From assembly GCA_028705785.1 (NCBI GenBank), contig JAQWCT010000186.1:1-5166 (forward strand): 5,166 bases of DNA. Reading direction: 5' to 3'. This document shows, one piece after another, positions 1 through 5,166 of this stretch. Every line of letters starts with the position of its first letter. Position 1 is the first letter of the stretch. The position numbers and the translations under genes are program-made. Source of the DNA: Sulfurospirillaceae bacterium (GTDB lineage Bacteria; Campylobacterota; Campylobacteria; Campylobacterales; Sulfurospirillaceae). Under the pieces are notes generated by a model that did not search any database, was not told the origin of the DNA, and worked only from the letters and a program-made list of their open reading frames with translations.

Positions 1-1481
1 AGGTTTTTAGCATTTTCTTTTTGGATACTCACATCAATGTAATTGTATTTGATGGTATGCCCGATGATTTTCATCATCGTTTCTATCGCTTCACTCACAT
101 CAAAAACAGTTTTAGCCGAAGAGGGCCTGATGAACTTTTGAAAGTCATTGATAGTATCAGTCATGTAGCGGACTTGCACCATGATATCGTTGACATATTG
201 GTTGTCTTTTTCATCTCCTTGATCTTTACATGTATAGACATGCTCTTGAGCAATTGTGGCGATTTCGACCAAAGGATTTTTCCATTGGTGGGCGATGGAG
301 GAGAAAATTTCGCCGATTTCGGCAAGTTTGGATTGTTGGATGATAAATTGTTGGTGCTTGTTTTTTTCAAGTTCGATGACTTTGAGTTCTTTTTCGCTTT
401 TAACCCGTCTGTACATATTGTGCAATAAGCCTAAAATGAGAAAAACAAGCAGTGGCGAGATGATAAAAACAAAGTCTATAAAAGCTCTGTGTTTGTCAAA
501 AAAGGTTAGCGGGACATTAACAAGTTCAAAATTTTGAACGGACAAACTAGGATAGACCTCAAATTGTTTGATTTTTTGGATGTCAAATTGGTATTGAAAC
601 GCTTCAGCAGTCTTTACATGTAAAGGTTTCATCTTGCCGTCTAAGACATCAAGGACAAGTTTTCCTGTGGCATTTCCCAACTCTTTAATGAGAACAAGCT
701 TACCTCCAAGCGCACCTTTACCAATAAAAAGCGTATCGGTAATAAAAACAGGTAAAGCACTTTTGTTAATCATGGAGGCGATTTGAGAGTTTTTGTAAAA
801 ATTGCCATCTTTATCATTGTAAAAACGGATAAAAAAGACAGCTTCTTCTTTGTTGGGTTTTGAAAACCGCTCTTCAAGTTCGTCAAGTGTAGATTTTCTG
901 ATGTATTCTATCTCAAATTTTTCATTGTTATGGCGCATGGCTTCTTGGATAAAGGGTTCTGAATCATCACCATTGGCACTGGCATCATTGATAATATAGA
1001 GTTTTTGTAAATGGGGAATCATTTTACTAATCATAGGGATAGTTTCCCCAATAGCGCGTTTTTCTAAAATCCCATAAACCCTATCTTCCAAACCTTGTTT
1101 TTGAACTTGCGGGAGTGAAAATTGCTCGATGCCTGTAAAGACGATAGGCTCAGTTGTGAAAAGTTCATCATAATATTTGAGCACAAAGTCATAGGCAAAT
1201 TTATCAACGCACAAGATAAGGTCATATTTGTGATTTTTAAGTTGGAGCTTGTAGAGTTCTCTGAGTTTATCATAATAGGCTTCTGAGCTAATGCGTTTAG
1301 AGTCCATATAGAGAATATTGGCAGTAATGTTGGGTGAATCAAATAAAACTTCTTCAATCCCTTTTAAGACATCATCGCTCCATTGAAATCCACGATGGTA
1401 AGAGTTAATAATGAGGATTTGTTTTTCAGCGGAAAAAAGATTGAGGGAGAAAAAGAGGAACACAAGGACTAACAATTTCAT
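1..1481 (-). CDS. Sensor histidine kinase with periplasmic ABC-substrate-binding-like domain (3' end outside window)
   Basis: Translating the minus strand from 1481 gives 493 uninterrupted codons to the window edge. Residues 1-18 form a signal peptide (cleavage likely after LFSA). Residues about 20-320 resemble the ABC transporter substrate-binding-like domain (PF04392 type): an opening NSYHRGFQW at 26-34, then DDVLKGIEE, and later VFITDTLFIGKGALGG near 245-260. This should be a periplasmic small-molecule sensor. Residues about 334-353 are a membrane helix, followed by a charged, coiled-coil-like linker (about 358-380). The HisKA domain carries the H-box SSIAHQWKNPL, with His398 as the probable phospho-acceptor. 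The ATP-binding domain should follow outside the window. The ATG at 1481 is preceded directly by an in-frame TGA (1488-1490), so it is the most upstream ATG. No good Shine-Dalgarno sequence is visible, which suggests weak translation. The gene lies 50 nt downstream of dcuA on the same strand. The architecture is confident; ligand and partner regulator are unknown. Confidence 0.9.
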   Translation of the reverse strand, partial: MKLLVLVFLFFSLNLFSAEKQILIINSYHRGFQWSDDVLKGIEEVLFDSPNITANILYMDSKRISSEAYYDKLRELYKLQLKNHKYDLILCVDKFAYDFVLKYYDELFTTEPIVFTGIEQFSLPQVQKQGLEDRVYGILEKRAIGETIPMISKMIPHLQKLYIINDASANGDDSEPFIQEAMRHNNEKFEIEYIRKSTLDELEERFSKPNKEEAVFFIRFYNDKDGNFYKNSQIASMINKSALPVFITDTLFIGKGALGGKLVLIKELGNATGKLVLDVLDGKMKPLHVKTAEAFQYQFDIQKIKQFEVYPSLSVQNFELVNVPLTFFDKHRAFIDFVFIISPLLVFLILGLLHNMYRRVKSEKELKVIELEKNKHQQFIIQQSKLAEIGEIFSSIAHQWKNPLVEIATIAQEHVYTCKDQGDEKDNQYVNDIMVQVRYMTDTINDFQKFIRPSSAKTVFDVSEAIETMMKIIGHTIKYNYIDVSIQKENAKN

Positions 1482-1502
1482 AAGTGCTCATTGTATGGAT
1501 AT

Positions 1503-1523
1503 ATTGGGGGCATTGCCCCCAAT
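1503..1523 (-). terminator. Intercistronic GC-rich hairpin after dcuA (possible weak terminator or processing/stability element)
   Basis: The arms ATTGGGGGCA (1503-1512) and TGCCCCCAAT (1514-1523) are perfect reverse complements around one central base. In RNA this gives an 8-bp stem with five G-C pairs and a 5-nt loop. It starts 8 nt after the dcuA stop codon on the minus strand. The transcript downstream reads AUAUCCAUAC, with no U-tract, so it is not a canonical intrinsic terminator. It may reduce read-through into the kinase gene or protect the 3' end of dcuA mRNA. The structure is seen directly; its role is inferred. Confidence 0.55.
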
Positions 1524-1531
1524 GGATAGAG

Positions 1532-2833
1532 TTATAATATCATACCACCGATAGCAAATGCAAATGTCACTGATAGTGCGATAGCAATGATTCCTGGAAT
1601 GACGAAAGGATGGTTGAAAACATATTTGCCAATTCTAGTTGAACCTGTATCGTCCATCTCAACAGCTGCGATAAGTGTTGGATAAGTTGGAAGTACAAAA
1701 AGTGCGCTTACTGCGGCAAATGAAGCCACAACAGTGAGTGGAGAAACACCTAGAAGAATGGCACTAGGAATCAACGCTTTAGTGGTTGCTGCTTGAGAAT
1801 AAAGCAGTGTACTTGCCAAGAAAAGAACCACAGCGAGTAACCATGGATAAACATTGAGAAGATCCCCTGCAAAGGCTTTAATCTCTTTAATATGGTTGAC
1901 CACAAAAGTATCACCTAACCACGCAACACCGAGTACACAGATACATGCACTCATACCTGATTTAAAAGTCGAAGTGTTAAGCACTTGCGCCGCATCGATT
2001 TTGGTGAAAAATGAGATAAATGTAGCTGCTACGAACATAAAGAGCATAATAGCTTCATTTCGAGGAACGACAGGATTTTTGATGATGCCTACTTTATCGC
2101 TAATAAGCGTTGCGTAAGTGACTACGACAAGGATAGAAGCGAGGAAAATGAAAACAGAAAGTTTTGCACCTTTTTTAACTTCTAATTTTGCAGTACCTCT
2201 CATTTTGACTAAGCCTTTAGCCATTCTCTCTTGGTACACTTCATCATCTTTAAGCTCTTTGCCTAACATGTTAGCGACAAAAGCCGCACACATACAAGCA
2301 AGGAAAGAAGAGGGGATACATACCGCTAAAAGTTCTAAATAGCCCACGCCTTGTTTTTCTAATGCACCGCTTAAAAAGACGACAGCAGCAGAAATAGGTG
2401 AAGCTGTAATAGCGATTTGTGAAGCTACAACGGCGATACTTAGGGGACGAGATGGGCGAACGCCTGCTTCTTTAGCAACTTCTGCGATAACAGGAAGTGT
2501 TGCAAAAGCAGTGTGTCCAGTTCCTGCCAAAAAAGTCATGACATAAGTAACGATGGGTGCTAAAAAAGTGATTTGCTTAGGATTTTTACGCAAAATCTTC
2601 TCAGCGATACTCACCATATAGTCCAGTCCACCAGCCACTTGCATCGCACCAATTGCTGCGATAACGGACATGATGATAAGGATAACATCCATAGGAATAG
2701 AGCCTAATTTTAGTCCTAGTCCAAGTGTGAGCACTAAAACGCCCACACCACCTGCATAACCGATACCAATACTACCAAGTCTGGCGCCAAAATAGATAGC
2801 GCCAAGAACGACAATTACTTCTAACCACAACAT
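1532..2833 (-). CDS. dcuA: Anaerobic C4-dicarboxylate transporter DcuA
   Basis: This 433-residue inner-membrane protein belongs to the DcuA/DcuB family, which exchanges or takes up aspartate, fumarate, malate and succinate under anaerobic conditions. It has the same length as E. coli DcuA as I recall it (DcuB is somewhat longer) and shares DcuA-type blocks: MQVAGGLDY near 64-72, LAGTGHTAFATLPVIAEVAKE at 102-122, IAITASPISAAVV at 140-152, SGMSACICVLGVAWLGDTF at 292-310, SQAAT at 346-350, and LPTYPTLIAAVEMDDTG then NHPFVIPG at 381-414. Hydrophobic segments run through most of the chain, with a charged cytoplasm-like loop at about 190-225. The ATG at 2833 has GGGAG (2839-2843) 5 nt upstream. It starts 23 nt after aspA, so the two are very likely cotranscribed, as in E. 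coli and Campylobacter jejuni. The assignment as DcuA rather than DcuB rests on remembered similarity, not an alignment. Confidence 0.93.
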   Translation of the reverse strand: MLWLEVIVVLGAIYFGARLGSIGIGYAGGVGVLVLTLGLGLKLGSIPMDVILIIMSVIAAIGAMQVAGGLDYMVSIAEKILRKNPKQITFLAPIVTYVMTFLAGTGHTAFATLPVIAEVAKEAGVRPSRPLSIAVVASQIAITASPISAAVVFLSGALEKQGVGYLELLAVCIPSSFLACMCAAFVANMLGKELKDDEVYQERMAKGLVKMRGTAKLEVKKGAKLSVFIFLASILVVVTYATLISDKVGIIKNPVVPRNEAIMLFMFVAATFISFFTKIDAAQVLNTSTFKSGMSACICVLGVAWLGDTFVVNHIKEIKAFAGDLLNVYPWLLAVVLFLASTLLYSQAATTKALIPSAILLGVSPLTVVASFAAVSALFVLPTYPTLIAAVEMDDTGSTRIGKYVFNHPFVIPGIIAIALSVTFAFAIGGMIL

Positions 2834-2838
2834 AGTAA

Positions 2839-2843
2839 CTCCC
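2839..2843 (-). promoter_or_regulatory. Ribosome binding site of dcuA
   Basis: GGGAG on the minus strand lies 5 nt before the dcuA ATG, inside the 23-nt gap after the aspA stop. It supports the start at 2833 and separate translation initiation on a shared transcript. Confidence 0.7.
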
Positions 2844-2856
2844 TTTTACAGAATAT

Positions 2857-4272
2857 TTATTTTTTTTCAGAAAGGCCGAAATTTTTTGGTTGAATCATAT
2901 TTTCAGGCTTGATGATTTCATCAAGTTGTTCTTTTGCCAATAAGCCTTTTGCTAAAACGATGTCATACACTGAGCCACCTGTTTCTAGGGCTTCTTTTGC
3001 GACGATAGTTGAGTTTTCGTATCCTAAGTATGGGTTAAGTGCTGTAACTAAACCGATGCTGTTAAGGACAAGATTGAGACATCTCTCTTTATTCGCAGTG
3101 ATGCCATCAACGCAAGTGTATGCCAATGTTTCAAAAGCATTTCTCATCATATTGGTAGAGTTGAAAAGGTTGTACGCGATGAGAGGTTCAAAAACATTGA
3201 GTTGGAGTTGTCCTGCTTCACACGCCATGGTAACTGCAACATCGGTGCCGATAACTTGGAAACAGACTTGGTTGACGACTTCTGGGATAACAGGATTGAC
3301 TTTACCGGGCATAATAGAGCTACCTGGTTGCATCGCAGGAAGGTTGATTTCACCAAATCCTGTACGAGGTCCTGAGCTTAAAAGACGAAGGTCATTACAA
3401 ATTTTAGACATTTTGGTTGCAACGCGTTTTAGAACACCAGAGATTTGAACATATGCACCTGTATCTTGTGTTGCTTCAACCAAATCGCCAGCAGTTACAA
3501 AAGGACGACCTGTCACTTCTTGTAATTTTGCTTCAACGGTTTTAGCATAGTCATGATGCGCATTGATACCTGTACCAATCGCTGTTGCACCCATGTTCAT
3601 CTCACGAACCAATTGTTGTGCTTCGATAACTCTTTGGATATCTTCACCAATCATAACCGCGTAAGTTCTAAATTCTTGTTCAAGTGTCATAGGAACAGCG
3701 TCTTGAAGTTGCGTTCTTCCCATCTTGATAACATCTTTAAATTCTAAGGCTTTTTTCGCAAAAGAGCTTTTGATGATTTTCATAGAATCCGTTAGTTCGC
3801 CAAGTTTTTCATATAAAGCGACACGAAGTGCTGTTGGGTACGCATCATTGGTGGATTGTGAAAGGTTGACATCGTTGTTTGGGTGAAGGTATTTGTATTC
3901 ACCTTTTTTGTGACCCATGAGTTCAAGTCCAATGTTCGCGATGACTTCGTTGGCATTCATATTGGTAGAAGTACCAGCCCCACCTTGGATCATATCGACG
4001 ACGAATTGATTGTGGTATTTGCCTGCGATGATTTCATCACATGCTTCGCAAATCGCATTTTTTTTGTTTTCTGCGAGTAGGCCTAATTCATAGTTTGCTA
4101 AAGCAGCCGCTTTTTTGACTTTGGCTAAAGAGATGATGAAAGTAGGAAATCCTGAAAGGGTTACACCTGTAATGTGAAAGTTTTCTGCAGCTCGTGCAGT
4201 TTGTACGCCATAATAACACTCATTAGAAATCTCTTTGTCTCCGATGAGGTCATGTTCGATTCTGGTTGACAT
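2857..4272 (-). CDS. aspA: Aspartate ammonia-lyase (aspartase)
   Basis: This 471-residue cytoplasmic enzyme of the aspartase/fumarase superfamily reversibly converts L-aspartate to fumarate and ammonia. The family's substrate-contact regions are all present: GTSTNMNANEV (Thr101), SQSTNDAYPT (Thr141, Asn142), GRTQLQDAVP (Thr187, Gln188) and the flexible-loop signature GSSIMPGKVNP (Gly317, catalytic Ser318, Lys324, Asn326). These numbers coincide with those known for Bacillus aspartase. Gln at 188, where fumarase C and Bacillus aspartase have His, matches E. coli AspA. The N-terminal KVKKAAALANYELGLL also favours aspartase over fumarase. Length is close to the usual 468-478 residues. The ATG at 4272 has a strong AAGGAGA 5 nt upstream. 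It is the first gene of the aspA-dcuA unit and is divergent from the small exported-protein gene. Its product fumarate can serve fumarate respiration, with DcuA exchanging aspartate for succinate. No frameshift or missing key residue is seen. Confidence 0.97.
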   Translation of the reverse strand: MSTRIEHDLIGDKEISNECYYGVQTARAAENFHITGVTLSGFPTFIISLAKVKKAAALANYELGLLAENKKNAICEACDEIIAGKYHNQFVVDMIQGGAGTSTNMNANEVIANIGLELMGHKKGEYKYLHPNNDVNLSQSTNDAYPTALRVALYEKLGELTDSMKIIKSSFAKKALEFKDVIKMGRTQLQDAVPMTLEQEFRTYAVMIGEDIQRVIEAQQLVREMNMGATAIGTGINAHHDYAKTVEAKLQEVTGRPFVTAGDLVEATQDTGAYVQISGVLKRVATKMSKICNDLRLLSSGPRTGFGEINLPAMQPGSSIMPGKVNPVIPEVVNQVCFQVIGTDVAVTMACEAGQLQLNVFEPLIAYNLFNSTNMMRNAFETLAYTCVDGITANKERCLNLVLNSIGLVTALNPYLGYENSTIVAKEALETGGSVYDIVLAKGLLAKEQLDEIIKPENMIQPKNFGLSEKK

Positions 4273-4277
4273 TTTTG

Positions 4278-4284
4278 TCTCCTT
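4278..4284 (-). promoter_or_regulatory. Ribosome binding site of aspA
   Basis: AAGGAGA on the minus strand, 5 nt before the ATG at 4272, is a strong Shine-Dalgarno match and fixes the aspA start. Confidence 0.85.
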
Positions 4285-4288
4285 AAAA

Positions 4289-4312
4289 TTTTAAACTAAT
4301 GAAAGTTTAAAA
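4289..4312. promoter_or_regulatory. Perfect 9-bp dyad upstream of aspA (candidate operator or leader hairpin)
   Basis: TTTTAAACT (4289-4297) and AGTTTAAAA (4304-4312) are exact reverse complements separated by 6 bp. The dyad lies 4 bp upstream of the aspA ribosome binding site and within the probable promoter or leader. A second, overlapping palindrome, AAGTTT-A-AAACTT, covers 4303-4315. With only one G-C pair, an RNA stem would be weak, so a binding site for a dimeric regulator seems more likely than a stable leader hairpin. The symmetry is seen directly; the function is inferred. A/T-rich DNA gives such dyads by chance fairly often. Confidence 0.4.
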
Positions 4313-4344
4313 CTTCAAAGAGACTTCAAGAAGACTTTTTAAGA
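4312..4344. repeat. Three degenerate 11-bp direct repeats upstream of aspA
   Basis: The head-to-tail units are ACTTCAAAGAG (4312-4322), ACTTCAAGAAG (4323-4333) and ACTTTTTAAGA (4334-4344). The first two agree at 9 of 11 positions; the third keeps ACTT and an A/G-rich end. An 11-bp period places the ACTT motif on one face of the DNA helix, as seen for tandem response-regulator sites. The array sits just promoter-distal of the aspA dyad. The third unit is weak, so the array may be two real copies plus chance. Confidence 0.35.
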
Positions 4345-4442
4345 TAATTTTGCAACTTAATTGAGTGATTGTTTTTTTAACATACAAGAGAGAAAAATAT
4401 TTACCTAAAAAAGATAGAATTCCCGCTTCAATAGCATTTAAA

Positions 4443-4446
4443 AGGA
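4443..4446 (+). promoter_or_regulatory. Ribosome binding site of the small exported-protein gene
   Basis: AGGA within AAAAGGAAAA lies 5 nt before the ATG at 4452. It decides the start: the reading frame is open upstream to a GTG at 4365, but that longer form would put 29 charged or ordinary residues in front of a clear signal peptide. Confidence 0.65.
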
Positions 4447-4451
4447 AAATC

Positions 4452-4886
4452 ATGAAAAATCTTCTACTATCGCTCATATTACTTTTACCCTTGGGGCTGT
4501 TTGCCCAAGAGCTTAAAGAGAGCGACAAAATACAACCAATGGTCATTAAAGACCAGTTTGAAAAAAATATTTCTATTACAACACAAACAAAACAAATAGT
4601 GATGGCGTTTTCTAAAGAACAAGGGGAGCGCATTAAACTATTTTTAGAAGCAAATCCACATTATTTGGCTGAGAATAGCGCGATTTATTTGATGGATGTG
4701 AGCGCCGTTCCAGGGATGGTCATGAGTATGTTCATGTTACCAAAGTTTCAAAAATATAGTTATACCGTCGGATTGGTAGAAAATGAAAAAGATGTAGCAT
4801 ATTTTCCTAAGAAGGAAAATTTGATAACCGTCATTACGCTGGATAATTTGAATGTCACCTCGATTGTTTTTAAAGAGGTTTTATAA
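4452..4886 (+). CDS. Small exported protein, possibly a cysteine-free thioredoxin-like (YtfJ-like) protein; function unknown
   Basis: This 144-residue protein has a clear signal peptide: MKN, a leucine-rich core, then LGLFA with likely cleavage after Ala18. The mature part is about 126 residues and should be periplasmic. It contains no cysteine, so it cannot be a lipoprotein or an active thiol-disulfide enzyme. The order of segments suggests a thioredoxin-like alpha/beta fold: a short strand near DQFEKNISI (34-42), KQIVMAFS (47-54), a helix with EQGERIKLFLEA (56-67), strand AIYLMDVS (77-84), a PGM turn (88-90), then three strands ending in LNVTSIVFKEVL. The DVSAVPG and SYTVGLVEN sections recall YtfJ-family proteins, but this is only an impression. 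Residues 87-97 hold four alternating methionines (89, 91, 93, 95), which could be helix packing or a metal site. The gene is divergent from aspA and converges with the activator gene. It is confidently a gene; its function is not known. Confidence 0.85.
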   Translation: MKNLLLSLILLLPLGLFAQELKESDKIQPMVIKDQFEKNISITTQTKQIVMAFSKEQGERIKLFLEANPHYLAENSAIYLMDVSAVPGMVMSMFMLPKFQKYSYTVGLVENEKDVAYFPKKENLITVITLDNLNVTSIVFKEVL

Positions 4887-4904
4887 CTTATCAATTTTCT
4901 AGTA

Positions 4905-4940
4905 TGACACCTATTACATAATACACTCTAATGGGTGTCA
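4905..4940. terminator. Hairpin between convergent genes (probable bidirectional terminator)
   Basis: TGACACCTATTA (4905-4916) pairs with TAATGGGTGTCA (4929-4940) around a 12-nt loop. On the plus-strand transcript all 12 positions pair, one of them as U-G. On the minus-strand transcript the same position is a C-A mismatch, so the plus-strand stem is the stronger one. It begins 18 nt after the stop of the exported-protein gene and ends 3 nt before the stop codon of the opposing gene. Neither side has a strong U-tract, so termination efficiency is uncertain, but the placement between convergent genes is typical. Confidence 0.6.
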
Positions 4941-4943
4941 AAA

Positions 4944-5166
4944 TTAGTTTAGTACTTCAAACCCCGACAAAGCTGCACCCACTGCACCCATAAGTTGCGG
5001 ATGGGTCGGCACAAGGATTTTGCGCTCTAGTTTGAGTTCTAACATATGGTGTAAAAAAGGATTAAGTGCGCCGCCGCCTGTGAAGACGATGCAGTCGTTT
5101 TCTTTGACGACAAATTTTTTAGCCATGGAAGCGAGCCTCGAAGCGATGGATTCGTGGACGCCCCAA
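4944..5166 (-). CDS. BadF/BadG/BcrA/BcrD-type activator ATPase, C-terminal end (2-hydroxyacyl-CoA dehydratase activator family)
   Basis: Only the last 73 residues are visible; the gene enters from beyond 5166. They match the C-terminal end of HgdC-type activases of the ASKHA fold: GVHESIASRLASMAKKF (the family's helix before the last nucleotide-binding motif), then IVFTGGGALNPFL, then ILVPTHPQLMGAVGAALSGFE, which corresponds to the usual VPEHPQ...GALGAAL ending. Such homodimeric [4Fe-4S] proteins couple ATP hydrolysis to injecting an electron into 2-hydroxyacyl-CoA dehydratases or benzoyl-CoA reductase-like enzymes. The cysteines that bind the cluster would lie in the missing upstream part. 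GGGALN replaces the more usual GGVAxN. The partner enzyme cannot be seen here, so the substrate is unknown. An ATG at 5126 lies inside the domain and is not the start. Confidence 0.8.
   Translation of the reverse strand, partial: WGVHESIASRLASMAKKFVVKENDCIVFTGGGALNPFLHHMLELKLERKILVPTHPQLMGAVGAALSGFEVLN

Larger units (their letters stand above)
4273..4451. promoter_or_regulatory. Divergent intergenic control region between aspA and the exported-protein gene
   Basis: These 179 bp separate the two divergent starts and must hold both promoters unless transcription comes from elsewhere. The region is very A/T-rich, with several A and T runs. For the plus-strand gene, TAGAAT at 4415-4420 is the best -10-like hexamer, 31 bp before the ATG, but no -35 match lies at normal spacing; weak -35 boxes are usual in Campylobacterota. 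For aspA I found no -10 and -35 pair with good spacing, only A/T-rich hexamers such as TAAAAT at 4288-4293, which lies very near the ribosome binding site. No further small gene is apparent. Confidence 0.5.

Noticed and set aside
21..428. 135-codon open frame on the plus strand at the window start
   Set aside because: It is antisense to the kinase's HisKA and membrane regions. Its composition mirrors that gene and it has no convincing ribosome binding site.
1064..1357. 97-codon open frame on the minus strand inside the kinase gene
   Set aside because: It is a shifted frame of the kinase coding sequence, whose own frame is unbroken and shows clear domains. The shifted protein resembles nothing known to me.
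1426..1491. 21-codon frame starting 10 nt before the kinase ATG and overlapping its start, a possible leader peptide
   Set aside because: It has no ribosome binding site and an unremarkable composition. A short overlapping ATG frame is expected by chance.
2909..3448. 179-codon open frame on the plus strand opposite aspA
   Set aside because: It is antisense to the most conserved part of aspA, and the codon constraint there explains the lack of stops.
4365..4451. GTG-initiated N-terminal extension of the exported protein
   Set aside because: It would bury the signal peptide behind 29 residues and has no Shine-Dalgarno sequence, while the ATG at 4452 has both.
4307..4633. 108-codon minus-strand open frame spanning the aspA upstream region and the exported-protein gene
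   Set aside because: It overlaps both the control region and a well-supported plus-strand gene with a signal peptide and ribosome binding site, and its product has no recognisable features.

Overview
The window looks like chromosome from an anaerobic or microaerophilic member of the Campylobacterota (Epsilonproteobacteria), most like Sulfurospirillum or a relative. This rests on the low-GC, A/T-rich codon use, on a histidine kinase H-box of the style common in this group (AHQWKNPL), and on an aspA-dcuA pair like that of Campylobacter. The genus is inferred from familiarity with such proteins; no search was run.

Layout. Positions 1-1481 (minus strand) hold the first 493 codons of a membrane sensor histidine kinase, cut by the window start. 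It has a signal peptide, a periplasmic domain resembling an ABC-transporter substrate-binding protein, one further membrane helix and the phospho-accepting histidine. Positions 1532-2833 (minus) encode the C4-dicarboxylate transporter DcuA, and 2857-4272 (minus) encode aspartate ammonia-lyase AspA. Positions 4273-4451 are a divergent control region with a perfect 9-bp dyad and an 11-bp periodic repeat. Positions 4452-4886 (plus) encode a small exported protein of unknown function. Positions 4944-5166 (minus) hold the C-terminal end of a BadF/BcrA/HgdC-type activator ATPase, cut by the window end.

How the genes fit together. AspA splits aspartate into fumarate and ammonia. DcuA imports aspartate or fumarate in exchange for succinate. 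Together they supply fumarate as a respiratory electron acceptor, plus nitrogen. The order aspA, dcuA, kinase on one strand, with gaps of 23 and 50 nt, suggests one transcription unit. The kinase may therefore sense a small solute connected with this metabolism, but its ligand cannot be read from the sequence. A GC-rich hairpin between dcuA and the kinase gene probably lowers or separates kinase expression. The exported protein and the activator gene converge on a shared hairpin and have no visible functional link to the aspA-dcuA unit.

I see no clear new system here. The most open items are the kinase's ligand, the aspA upstream dyad and repeats, and the cysteine-free exported protein. The window has no tRNA, rRNA, CRISPR array or insertion sequence that I can recognise, and no gene-free stretch longer than 300 bases.
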